DNA of 14,438 nt from UBA11524 sp045132495 (GTDB lineage: Bacteria; Bacillota; Clostridia; Christensenellales; Aristaeellaceae): positions 1 to 14,438 of the forward strand of contig JBGUSK010000038.1 in the NCBI GenBank assembly GCA_045132495.1. Reading direction: 5' to 3'. Below are positions 1 through 7,424 of this stretch, piece by piece. Position numbers and translations under genes: made by a program. The notes beneath the pieces are model-generated. The model did not search any database. It was given only the letters and a program-made list of their open reading frames with translations, and was not told the origin of the DNA. Numbering within the stretch: position 1 is the stretch's first letter; every line of letters begins with the position of its first letter.

Positions 1-1
1 C

Positions 2-1057
2 TGCGCTGAGCTCAAGCCCGGCGACGTTGGTTATGTTGCCGCCTCCATCAAGGATGTGCGCGAGACCCGTGTGGGCGATACCATCACCGATGCCGCGCGT
101 CCCGCCAGCGAGCCGCTCCCCGGCTACCGTCAGGTGACCCCCATGGTATACTGCGGCGTGTATCCGGCTGACGGCGCGGACTACCCTGCCCTCAAGGACG
201 CCCTGGAGAAGCTGCGCATGAACGACGCTTCCCTGTCCTTCGAGCCGGAGACCTCCGTGGCGCTGGGTTATGGCTTCCGCTGCGGCTTCCTGGGCCTGCT
301 GCACATGGACATCATCACCACCCGCCTGGAGCGCGAATGGGATCTGAATCTGGTGACCACCGCCCCCAGCGTTATCTACCGCGTCACCAAGACCGACGGC
401 ACGGTGGTCAATATCGACAACCCGTCCAATCTGCCGCCGGTGGGCGAGATCAGCATGATGGAGGAGCCCTTCGTCAGCGCGACGATCTACACGCCCCAGG
501 ACAGCGTCGGCGCGATCATGGATCTGTGCCAGGACAAGCGCGGCATCTTCCTCGACATGCAGTATGAGGGCAGCCGCATCCGCCTGCATTATGAACTGCC
601 GCTGAACGAGATCATCTTCGAGTTCTTCGATCAGATCAAGTCCCGCAGCCGCGGCTATGCTTCCTTTGACTACGAGCTGAAGGACTACCGCGAGAGCGAC
701 CTGGTCAAGCTGGATATCCTGCTCAACGGCGATCTGTGCGACGCGTTCTCCATCATCTGCCACCGGGACAAGGCTTATGGCCGCGGCCGCAACATCGCGG
801 AGAAGCTCAAGGACGTCATCCCGCGCCAGATGTTCGAGATCCCGATCCAGGCAGCCATCGGCGGCAAGGTCATCGCCCGCGAGACCGTCAAGGCCATGCG
901 CAAGGACGTGCTGGCCAAGTGTTACGGCGGCGATATCACCCGTAAGAAGAAGCTGCTGGAAAAGCAGAAGGAAGGCAAGAAGCGCATGCGCCAGTTCGGC
1001 ACCGTGCAGGTGCCCTCGGAGGCCTTCCTCGCCGTACTTAAGATGGACGCTGACTAA
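2..1057 (+). CDS. lepA: Elongation factor 4 (LepA), C-terminal part
   Basis: LepA/EF4 is a ribosome-binding translational GTPase that helps translation or ribosome assembly. The gene is cut by the window edge: the frame is open from base 2, and the visible 351 residues lack the roughly 250 N-terminal residues carrying the GTPase domain. The first visible residues (KPGDVGYVAASIKDVRET, then RVGDTIT) are a LepA hallmark just after domain II. An EF-G-like domain III/V region follows (GYGFRCGFLGLLHMDII). The LepA-specific C-terminal domain includes AYGRGRNIAEKLKDVIPRQMFEIP and the basic tail KKLLEKQKEGKKRMRQFG, and ends in the typical EAFLAVLKMD. No frameshift is visible. The next gene starts 24 bp downstream with a strong ribosome binding site, so co-transcription is likely. 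Confidence 0.97.
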   Translation, partial: CAELKPGDVGYVAASIKDVRETRVGDTITDAARPASEPLPGYRQVTPMVYCGVYPADGADYPALKDALEKLRMNDASLSFEPETSVALGYGFRCGFLGLLHMDIITTRLEREWDLNLVTTAPSVIYRVTKTDGTVVNIDNPSNLPPVGEISMMEEPFVSATIYTPQDSVGAIMDLCQDKRGIFLDMQYEGSRIRLHYELPLNEIIFEFFDQIKSRSRGYASFDYELKDYRESDLVKLDILLNGDLCDAFSIICHRDKAYGRGRNIAEKLKDVIPRQMFEIPIQAAIGGKVIARETVKAMRKDVLAKCYGGDITRKKKLLEKQKEGKKRMRQFGTVQVPSEAFLAVLKMDAD

Positions 1058-1081
1058 TCCGACCATCAAAGGAGGCAGGTT

Positions 1082-1723
1082 ATGCCGACCTTCAAGCGTT
1101 TCCCATGGCAAGGGCCGCGAAATCATACTGAACATACAAAAGCGGCTGACGTTCTTCGTCAGCCGCCTTCCTTCATCAGCACAAATTCGCAGGGAGACCC
1201 CTACGAGCTGCGAACACGCGCCAATCGGGAGCACACAGTATGCTTCACCGGACACCGCGCCATCAGCCGCAGTGACGAGCAGCTTCGTCCGCAGCTGGAC
1301 GAGCTGCTTGAGCTCCTCTATCAGCGGGGCTACCGCGACTTTCTCTGCGGCGGCGCGCTGGGCTTTGACATGATCGCTGCAGACCATGTTGTCCGTCTGC
1401 GGGATAAGCATCCCGATGTACGGCTGATCTTCTGCCTGCCCTGCGCGGATCAATCCGCCAAATGGAATAGAGCAGACTGCTCACGTTACGAGCGTCTGCT
1501 CTACCTCAGCGATGAGACCCGCGTGCTGTCCCCTCGCTATTACGACGGCTGCATGCAGGCCAGAAACGCCTACATGGTGGACCGCAGCTACCTGTGCGTT
1601 GCCTATATGGCCCATCTGCGCGGAGGCACATTGTCCACCGTGCGTTACGCCATTTCGCAGGATGTGCCGGTGATCAACATCGCCGTCCCCGGCGCTGTCG
1701 ATGAATACCGTCAGTCCTTGTGA
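1082..1723 (+). CDS. SLOG-family (YpsA/DUF1273-like) protein
   Basis: A 213-residue protein with a Rossmann-like SLOG fold signature: CFTGHR at residues 54-59, CGGALGFDMIAAD at 89-101 and GGT at 181-183, in the order seen in YpsA/DUF1273 proteins. SLOG domains are thought to bind nucleotides or nucleotide-derived ligands. No specific reaction can be assigned; B. subtilis YpsA has been linked to cell division, but that role should not be transferred here. The start is the only in-frame ATG before the core, with GGAGG at 1071-1075 and 6-nt spacing. It adds about 50 residues of polar, low-conservation-looking sequence before the fold, longer than usual. The gene sits 24 bp after lepA, probably in the same transcript. 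Its last 13 bp overlap the end of the opposing membrane-protein gene. I am fairly sure of the family and unsure of the function. Confidence 0.85.
   Translation: MPTFKRFPWQGPRNHTEHTKAADVLRQPPSFISTNSQGDPYELRTRANREHTVCFTGHRAISRSDEQLRPQLDELLELLYQRGYRDFLCGGALGFDMIAADHVVRLRDKHPDVRLIFCLPCADQSAKWNRADCSRYERLLYLSDETRVLSPRYYDGCMQARNAYMVDRSYLCVAYMAHLRGGTLSTVRYAISQDVPVINIAVPGAVDEYRQSL
1130..1166 (-). terminator. Possible minus-strand intrinsic terminator inside the SLOG gene
   Basis: A perfect 10-bp GC-rich inverted repeat, GCGGCTGACG (1142-1151) and CGTCAGCCGC (1157-1166), has a 5-nt loop. On the minus strand the stem is followed by TTTTGTATGTT, a moderate U-tract. On the plus strand it is followed by CTTCCTTC, which is a poor tract. 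It would therefore end leftward transcripts coming from the membrane-protein gene at 1711-2067, for which no nearer terminator is visible. It lies within codons about 21-28 of the SLOG gene. Confidence 0.45.
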
Positions 1724-2067
1724 TCCTCCATCATCGCCTTTTCGCGCTTCTCCTCCACGCTGATTTCCCAGTGGATCAGCAGCGTCAGCGCACCGCGCAG
1801 GGCGATGATCGCGCCAAGGATCAACAGCTCCGTCCACTCGCGGACGATAACCGTACGCAGCACCTCGCCTCCCAGCTTGAATTCCAGCGCCAGGGCAATG
1901 CCCTCCGCCAGGTCAAGGCGGATGTGCTCATCCTTGCGGAAATAGCCGATGATCGACTTCACCACCGTGATCAGCAGGATGGCGATACCTGCCATCTCAG
2001 TCAGCGTAATGCCGATCTGTGCCGCAAAATGGACTACATCTTCCAGGAATTTCACAATAATCTCCAT
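1711..2067 (-). CDS. DUF1622-type small integral membrane protein
   Basis: A 118-residue protein with three hydrophobic stretches: about residues 24-43, 53-75 and 80-100. The middle and third segments contain the recognisable family sequence LALEFKLGGEVLRTVIVREW, then ILGAIIALRGALTLLIHWEI. This matches the DUF1622 group of bacterial membrane proteins, whose function is unknown. A charged tail (EEKREKAMMEDHKD) is probably cytoplasmic. The ATG start has an AGGGAGG ribosome binding site 7 nt upstream and a good promoter at 2091-2119. The gene is convergent with the SLOG gene and overlaps it by 13 bp, with no terminator between them. It separates lepA from hemW, which are adjacent in many Firmicutes. 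Confidence 0.85.
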   Translation of the reverse strand: MEIIVKFLEDVVHFAAQIGITLTEMAGIAILLITVVKSIIGYFRKDEHIRLDLAEGIALALEFKLGGEVLRTVIVREWTELLILGAIIALRGALTLLIHWEISVEEKREKAMMEDHKD

Positions 2068-2098
2068 TTGCTAACCCTCCCTATTTAGCTATTATACT
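2068..2098 (+). promoter_or_regulatory. Weak candidate promoter of hemW
   Basis: On the plus strand, TTGCTA (2068-2073) and TATACT (2093-2098) are separated by a long 19-bp spacer. The -10 overlaps that of the divergent promoter by four bases, so the two could not both be occupied at once. The spacing makes this tentative. Confidence 0.35.
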
Positions 2099-2119
2099 AC
2101 ATCTTTTCTCTTTCGCCAA
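2091..2119 (-). promoter_or_regulatory. Promoter of the DUF1622 gene
   Basis: Read on the minus strand: -35 TTGGCG (2114-2119), a 17-bp spacer and -10 TATAAT (2091-2096). It lies about 24 bp before the start codon. The -10 is perfect and the -35 matches consensus at 4 of 6 positions. Confidence 0.7.
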
Positions 2120-2139
2120 GCCCTCTTTGCAGGTGAATT

Positions 2140-3288
2140 ATGGAACTCTACATTCACATCCCCTATTGCCGGCAAAAATGCCGCTACTGTGACTTCGCCT
2201 CCTGGGCTGGTCAGGATTCGACAATGCCCGCCTATGTGGACGCCCTTCTGCGTGAAGCCGATGCGATGGCTCCCTATGCGAAGGACGCCACCATCCAGAC
2301 GGTCTTCATCGGCGGCGGAACCCCCTCCACGTTGCCAGCAGAGTTACTGGCGAAGCTCCTGCAAGGACTGCGGGAACGTTTCGATATTCCTGCAGGCATT
2401 GAGTTTACTTCCGAGGCAAATCCCGGCACGCTTACGCCAAACTGGCTGGAGGCAGCAATTTTCGGCGGTGTAAACCGCCTCTCGATGGGCATGCAGGCCT
2501 ACCAGCCGGAACTGCTCAAGACACTGGGACGCATCCACAACCATGCAGATGTGGTGGATTCCGTCTGCCTTTCCCGTAGCATGGGCATCAACAACCTGAG
2601 CGTTGACCTGATGTTCGGGCTGCCCGGACAAACGCCTGACATGTGGCTTGAATCGCTGGACGCCGCCCTTTCCCTCGGCGTGGAACACATGAGCTGCTAC
2701 GGTCTCATCCCTGAGGACGGCACGCCCCTTAAGCGCGATCTCGACGCTGGCCGCCTTGTCCTCCCCGAGGAAGAGGACGAGCGCCGCATGTATGACGACA
2801 CGCTTCGTATTCTCGCGGAGAACGGCTACCAGCAATATGAGATCAGCAACTTCGCCAAACCCGGTCGTGAATGCCGGCACAACATCGGCTACTGGACGCG
2901 GGTGCCATACATCGGACTGGGCGCATCGGCTGCATCCATGCTGAACACCAAAAGCGGCGGATTGCGGCTGACGAATCCCGCCAGCATCCGCGACTACATT
3001 GCCATGGCGAACGCTAAAGCCTGGCGCAGGCGAGATCGGGTGTCCCTGATGCCGTCTGATGCGCAGTTTGAGTCCCTGATGCTGGGTCTGCGCATGACGC
3101 GAGGCGTATCCGAGGCGGATTTTGAAGCCATGCATGGCCTCACGCTGGACGCATACTGCGGCGATATCCTTCGCCAGCAGGAGAAACGTGGACTGCTTGT
3201 CCACCGGGACGGATTCTGGGCCCTCACCCGGCGGGGCATGGACGTGCAGAATGCCATCCTCGTGGAGATTTTGGAAGCAGTTGAATAA
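2140..3288 (+). CDS. hemW: HemW radical SAM heme chaperone
   Basis: A 382-residue radical SAM protein of the HemN/HemW family. Cys10, Cys14 and Cys17 form the CX3CX2C motif for the 4Fe-4S cluster. The following residues are DF rather than the CX2CXC pattern of true coproporphyrinogen dehydrogenase HemN, which points to HemW. HemW is a cytosolic heme-binding protein thought to insert heme into respiratory proteins. Other matches are GGGTPS (58-63), NRLSMGMQ (112-119), SVDLMFGLPGQT (154-165) and the HemW-typical YEISNFA...HNIGYW (233-252), then the HemN_C-type winged domain (about 300-382). Such genes are often annotated as oxygen-independent coproporphyrinogen oxidase. The ribosome binding site is weak (AGGTG, 4 nt before ATG). 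The gene is near lepA as in many Firmicutes, but two genes intervene. It converges on ppk1. Confidence 0.93.
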   Translation: MELYIHIPYCRQKCRYCDFASWAGQDSTMPAYVDALLREADAMAPYAKDATIQTVFIGGGTPSTLPAELLAKLLQGLRERFDIPAGIEFTSEANPGTLTPNWLEAAIFGGVNRLSMGMQAYQPELLKTLGRIHNHADVVDSVCLSRSMGINNLSVDLMFGLPGQTPDMWLESLDAALSLGVEHMSCYGLIPEDGTPLKRDLDAGRLVLPEEEDERRMYDDTLRILAENGYQQYEISNFAKPGRECRHNIGYWTRVPYIGLGASAASMLNTKSGGLRLTNPASIRDYIAMANAKAWRRRDRVSLMPSDAQFESLMLGLRMTRGVSEADFEAMHGLTLDAYCGDILRQQEKRGLLVHRDGFWALTRRGMDVQNAILVEILEAVE

Positions 3289-3291
3289 CAA

Positions 3292-3334
3292 ACGGACTGA
3301 CCTGTCGAATGCAAGTCAGTCCGTGTTTTTATTT
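3292..3334. terminator. Shared terminator between hemW and ppk1
   Basis: A perfect 10-bp stem, ACGGACTGAC (3292-3301) and GTCAGTCCGT (3315-3324), has a 13-nt loop. On the plus strand it is followed by GTTTTTATTT, making a good intrinsic terminator 3 bp after the hemW stop. On the minus strand it is followed by TTGTTATT, a weaker tract that could still end the ppk1 transcript. The plus-strand T-tract overlaps the ppk1 stop codon. Confidence 0.85.
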
Positions 3335-5392
3335 GATGTCAGCCGCCATCCGATACGCCTCATCATACAGCCAGTTCTGACTGCTCAGCGGCGTCTGCAC
3401 GCCAGGATAACGGCGGCGGTAGTTGCCATCCGGCTGCTGCTCACGGGCCTGTACATTATCCCGCCAGATCACATCGAAGACGCGTTCCAGCCGCGCTTTG
3501 CAGCCCTCGTCCAGGATGGGCGTGGCAATTTCCACACGGCGCAGGGTGTTGCGAGTCATCCAGTCCGCGGAGGAAATGTAATACCGCGCCGCCTCGCCCT
3601 CGCCGAAAATGTAGATGCGGCTATGCTCCAGGAAACGGCCCACCACGCTGATGATGCGGATATTGTCCGTCTCCCCTACCACGCCGCCCCGCAGGCAGCA
3701 AATACCGCGGACGATCATGTCAATGCGTACACCCGCCTTGCCGGCATCAATCAGCTTGTCGATGAGGGTCTTGTCGGTCAGGCTGTTCATCTTCAGCCGG
3801 ATATAACCGCGCTGGCCTGCGTTGACCTTGGCAATCTCGCCGTCGATCATGTCGATCAGCTTATTCTGCAGGCAGTGAGGCGCAACCAGCAGCGTCTGCA
3901 TGTGGTCGACGGTTTCGCCTTCCAGCAGTGCCTCAAAGACGGCCATCGCATCCCGCCCGATCTCTTCACGAGCCGTGATGTAGCTCAGGTCAGTGTACAG
4001 CCGGGCCGTCTTCTCATTATAGTTGCCCGTACCGATCTGGGTGATGTACTGCGTGCCCGTCTCCGTCTTGCGGGTGATCAGGCACAGCTTGGAGTGCACC
4101 TTCAGCCGTTCCACGCCATAGATGACGTGACAGCCCGCACGCTCCAGCCGACGGCTCCACTCGATGTTATTCTCCTCATCAAAGCGGGCCTTCAGCTCTA
4201 CCAGCACGTCCACCTGCTTGCCGTTCTCAGCTGCCTCCACCAGCGCTTCGACCACCTTCGAGTCGCGTGCCAGGCGATACAGCGTCATGCGGATGGAGGT
4301 CACCTTCGGATCATGAGCCGCTTCTGTCAGCATGTTCAGGAAGGGGCGGATGGACTGGTAGGGATAGTGCAGCAGCACATCCTTCTCCGTGATCTGATCC
4401 AAGATGGGGCGGGGCATGTCAATATCAGGAGACTTCTGTGGATGGCGCGGCGCATAGAACAGCTCCGCGTGGCTGCGCAGATTATCCTGAATGCCAAAGA
4501 GGAAGCTCACGTCCAGGGGCGTATCATACTCGTACACGCGATCCATACTCAACTTCAGCTCATTGCAAAGCCGTTGGATAATGCCTGGATCGATCTGCCG
4601 GGACAGCTCCAGACGCACAGGACAAAGCTTTTGGCGGAGCTTGACGACCTCAGCCATGTGATCGCGGTAGTTGAGATCCTCGTCGTACACTGCGTCCGCG
4701 TCAATATCGGCGCTGCGGGTGATGCGGGCCAGCGTTTTGGAGACCACCTTATATCCCGGGAACATCTCCGGCAGAAAGTGCAGGATCAGCTCCTCCGCCA
4801 GCATGAAGCAGCCCGTGCGCTCGGGAATGGCGATCAGCCGTGGAAATACGCCTGTGCCGCAGGGCACAATGCCGATCTTCTGTTTCTCACCCTTCTTGTC
4901 TCCCTTCGAGCCAAGCACCGCGACCGCATAGATATCCTTGTTTTTGAGGAAGGGGAAGCTCTGCTTCTTACCCACAAAATAGGTGGACATCAGCGGCAGG
5001 AACTCCCGGCAGAACATCTCCTTCAGGTAGTTGCTGCTCTCCTCGCTGATCTCGCGGAAGTTGACGATGCTGATCCCCTGTTCGCCCAGCCGCTCCAGCA
5101 AGGCCGCGTAGGTACGGTCGCGACGCTGACACAGCTCACGGATTCGGCTGATGCAGGCATCGATCTGCTCGCCCGGAGTCATGCGTGTCTTGTTCTCGCG
5201 GGACTCCTTGTCCAGCAGCATCTGATCATGCAGAGAGCCGATACGCACCATGAAAAACTCATCCAGATTCGACTGGAAGATGGACAGGAAGGACAGCCGC
5301 TCGCACAGCGGAACCCGCTCGTCCTCTGCCTCTTCCAGAACACGCTCGTTGAAGCGCAACCAGGATAGCTCACGGTTTTCAAGGCAATTCAT
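3329..5392 (-). CDS. ppk1: Polyphosphate kinase 1
   Basis: A 687-residue protein that makes polyphosphate from ATP and runs the reaction backwards; it usually acts at the membrane. The length is almost that of E. coli Ppk (688). Domains in order: the N domain opens with RELSWLRFNERVLEEA (7-22) and SNLDEFFMVRIGSL (41-54); then come the head domain and two phospholipase D-like catalytic domains. The predicted phospho-accepting His is H433 in KVHSKLCLI, and the second conserved His is H590 in FLEHSRIYIF. These align with E. coli H435 and H592. IGTGNYNEKTARLYTDLS (453-470) is the usual flank of the active site. The ATG start has an AGAAGG-like ribosome binding site. It lies 26 bp after recG and is probably the last gene of the asp23-fakA-recG-ppk1 transcript. 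All key residues are present. Confidence 0.97.
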   Translation of the reverse strand: MNCLENRELSWLRFNERVLEEAEDERVPLCERLSFLSIFQSNLDEFFMVRIGSLHDQMLLDKESRENKTRMTPGEQIDACISRIRELCQRRDRTYAALLERLGEQGISIVNFREISEESSNYLKEMFCREFLPLMSTYFVGKKQSFPFLKNKDIYAVAVLGSKGDKKGEKQKIGIVPCGTGVFPRLIAIPERTGCFMLAEELILHFLPEMFPGYKVVSKTLARITRSADIDADAVYDEDLNYRDHMAEVVKLRQKLCPVRLELSRQIDPGIIQRLCNELKLSMDRVYEYDTPLDVSFLFGIQDNLRSHAELFYAPRHPQKSPDIDMPRPILDQITEKDVLLHYPYQSIRPFLNMLTEAAHDPKVTSIRMTLYRLARDSKVVEALVEAAENGKQVDVLVELKARFDEENNIEWSRRLERAGCHVIYGVERLKVHSKLCLITRKTETGTQYITQIGTGNYNEKTARLYTDLSYITAREEIGRDAMAVFEALLEGETVDHMQTLLVAPHCLQNKLIDMIDGEIAKVNAGQRGYIRLKMNSLTDKTLIDKLIDAGKAGVRIDMIVRGICCLRGGVVGETDNIRIISVVGRFLEHSRIYIFGEGEAARYYISSADWMTRNTLRRVEIATPILDEGCKARLERVFDVIWRDNVQAREQQPDGNYRRRYPGVQTPLSSQNWLYDEAYRMAADIK

Positions 5393-5418
5393 ATGGTCAA
5401 ACCTTCTTTCGGTTGATA

Positions 5419-7422
5419 TCAGTTAAGGGCTACCTGCCGCAGCTTTTCCCCGTAGAAGTGCAGCGCCACGTTCTCCACCGCTTCTCGTTCGGCAGACAGC
5501 GTTGTATCCGCACGCAGCTTCTTCATGCAGTTGGCGGCTTCCTCCAGCAGCTTCACATCGCCGTCCAGCAGGAAACCCTGGAGCATCTCGCCGGACTGTC
5601 GGGTACCCATCAGGTCGCCAGGCCCGCGTAGCTCCAGATCCTTCTGCGCCACCAGGAAGCCGTCGTTTGTCTGGGTCAGAATACGCAATCGCTCATTCTC
5701 CTCAGCCAACAGGAAGCACCAGGATTCCGCTGAGCCACGCCCTACGCGTCCACGCAGCTGATGCAGCTGACTCAGGCCGTAGCGCTCCGCATTTTCGATG
5801 ATCATCACCGAGGCGTTGGGGACGTTCACGCCAACTTCAATGACCGTGGTGGACACCAACACATCCAGAGCACCGGCTGCGAAATCTGCCAGCACCTGTG
5901 CTTTGTCTTCCGCCTTTTGAGTGCCCCAGGTGAGGCCAACCCGAAGACCATGCAGCACGCCATGGACAAGGTCGTCGTAGGTTTCCTTGGCGCTGCGGAC
6001 GTCCTCTAACATTTCGCTTTCATCCACCAGCGGACAGACCACATAGCCTTGGCGGCCCTTGGCGACTTCCTCCCGGAGGAAGCCATACATGGCCTCTCGC
6101 TTGCTCTCGGGGACAACGCGGGTCTTCACCGGTGTGCGTCCCGGAGGCAGTTCATCCACCACTGAGACATCCAGATCTCCGTAGAGAATCAGCGCCAGCG
6201 TGCGCGGAATGGGCGTGGCGGACATGACCAGCACATGGGGCGCCTTGTCGTTGGCAGCGCCCTTTTCCTGCAGGGTTGATCGCTGTCTCACGCCAAAGCG
6301 GTGCTGCTCGTCCGTCACCACCAGGCCGAGTTTTTTGTATGCGACACCCTCGCTGATCAGCGCGTGGGTACCGAACACCGCATCCCATGCGCCGGATGCA
6401 CATGCGGCATGGGCAGCACGCTTCTCTTTGGCCTTCATGCTGCCGATCAGCAGTCCGCAGCGGATGCCCAGCGGCTCCAGCATAGCTTTGGCGGACTCAA
6501 AATGCTGCCGTGCCAGGATTTCCGTCGGGGCCATCATCGCCGCCTGGAAGCCAGATTTGCAGACCATCGCAATCGCGCCGAAGGCCAGGGCGGTCTTGCC
6601 ACAGCCGACGTCGCCTTGGATCAGGCGGCTCATGGCGCGGGTCTTGCGCAAATCAGAGGCGACCTCCTCCAGCACCCGCTTCTGTGCGCCAGTCGGCGGA
6701 AAGGGCATCGTCTGCCAGAAATCCTCCGCGGCCGTTTCCGTCAGCGGGATCGGCATGCCGTCCTCTTTGTGATGACGCATGAGCCCCAGGGCCGCCTGAT
6801 ACATCAGCATCTGCTCAAAGGCCAGACGACAGCGGGCCATCTTGAGGTTCTCGAAACTCGCAGGGAAGTGGGCCTCCCGCAGGGCGAAATTCAACTCGCA
6901 CAGACCATGGCGCAGCCGCAGCGAGTTGGGCAGCGTCTCTGGGCAGGTGTCGTCCACCTGCTCAAGGGCCTGCTCCATCATCGTGCGGAAGGATTTCGCC
7001 GGGATGCCCTTGATAGCTTGATACACCGGCTGGATGGACTTCTCCGCCACGATGGACGCGTTTTGCAGCACACGACGTCCGTTCTTTTCCGCCACTCGAC
7101 CAAAGAGCAATACGGGCTCCCCCACTGGAAGCTGCTGCATCATCCACGGCTGATTGTACCAAGCCAGCGACAGCCGCCCGGAGTCGTCATGCAGCGAGGC
7201 CGTCACCCGCACCAGGCCGTTGAAGCGGCTGTATTTGGGGCTGTCCGGCACCACGCCCATGACCAGCACTTCCCCACGCGCCTCCTTGCAAGGCACGATC
7301 TGCGTACGATCCTCGTAACGTACCGGCAGGGTGTAAAGCAAATCGCGCAATGAGACAATGCCCACTGCGCGAAGGGATTCCATTCGTGCAGGGCCAACGC
7401 CCCGCATTTCAGAAAGTTCCAT
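5419..7422 (-). CDS. recG: ATP-dependent DNA helicase RecG
   Basis: A 667-residue superfamily 2 helicase that remodels stalled replication forks and branch-migrates Holliday junctions. The N-terminal wedge/OB region starts with a helix-hairpin-like MRGVGPARMESLRAVGI (6-22). The helicase core shows a Q-type motif TGAQ (244-247), Walker A GDVGCGKT (270-277), DEQH (371-374), SATPIPRT (401-408) and QLRGRVGRG (555-563). Length is normal. One deviation: where RecG usually reads VGLxHGRMK, this protein has VGLTWGTQK (495-503), so the His and Arg are replaced. The ATG lies 2 nt after the fakA stop, and its ribosome binding site (GGAG) is inside the last fakA codons, so the two are tightly coupled. 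The fakA-recG proximity matches the B. subtilis yloV-recG region, although sdaAB/sdaAA are absent here. Confidence 0.97.
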   Translation of the reverse strand: MELSEMRGVGPARMESLRAVGIVSLRDLLYTLPVRYEDRTQIVPCKEARGEVLVMGVVPDSPKYSRFNGLVRVTASLHDDSGRLSLAWYNQPWMMQQLPVGEPVLLFGRVAEKNGRRVLQNASIVAEKSIQPVYQAIKGIPAKSFRTMMEQALEQVDDTCPETLPNSLRLRHGLCELNFALREAHFPASFENLKMARCRLAFEQMLMYQAALGLMRHHKEDGMPIPLTETAAEDFWQTMPFPPTGAQKRVLEEVASDLRKTRAMSRLIQGDVGCGKTALAFGAIAMVCKSGFQAAMMAPTEILARQHFESAKAMLEPLGIRCGLLIGSMKAKEKRAAHAACASGAWDAVFGTHALISEGVAYKKLGLVVTDEQHRFGVRQRSTLQEKGAANDKAPHVLVMSATPIPRTLALILYGDLDVSVVDELPPGRTPVKTRVVPESKREAMYGFLREEVAKGRQGYVVCPLVDESEMLEDVRSAKETYDDLVHGVLHGLRVGLTWGTQKAEDKAQVLADFAAGALDVLVSTTVIEVGVNVPNASVMIIENAERYGLSQLHQLRGRVGRGSAESWCFLLAEENERLRILTQTNDGFLVAQKDLELRGPGDLMGTRQSGEMLQGFLLDGDVKLLEEAANCMKKLRADTTLSAEREAVENVALHFYGEKLRQVALN

Positions 7423-7424
7423 TT

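Noticed and set aside
3122..5368. A 748-codon open frame on the plus strand opposite ppk1
   Set aside because: It is antisense to an intact, full-motif ppk1. The translation is rich in His, Gln and Arg as expected from the complement of GC-rich genes, and has no recognisable domain or ribosome binding site.
6301..7353. A 350-codon open frame on the plus strand opposite recG
   Set aside because: Antisense shadow with no recognisable domain and no start signals.
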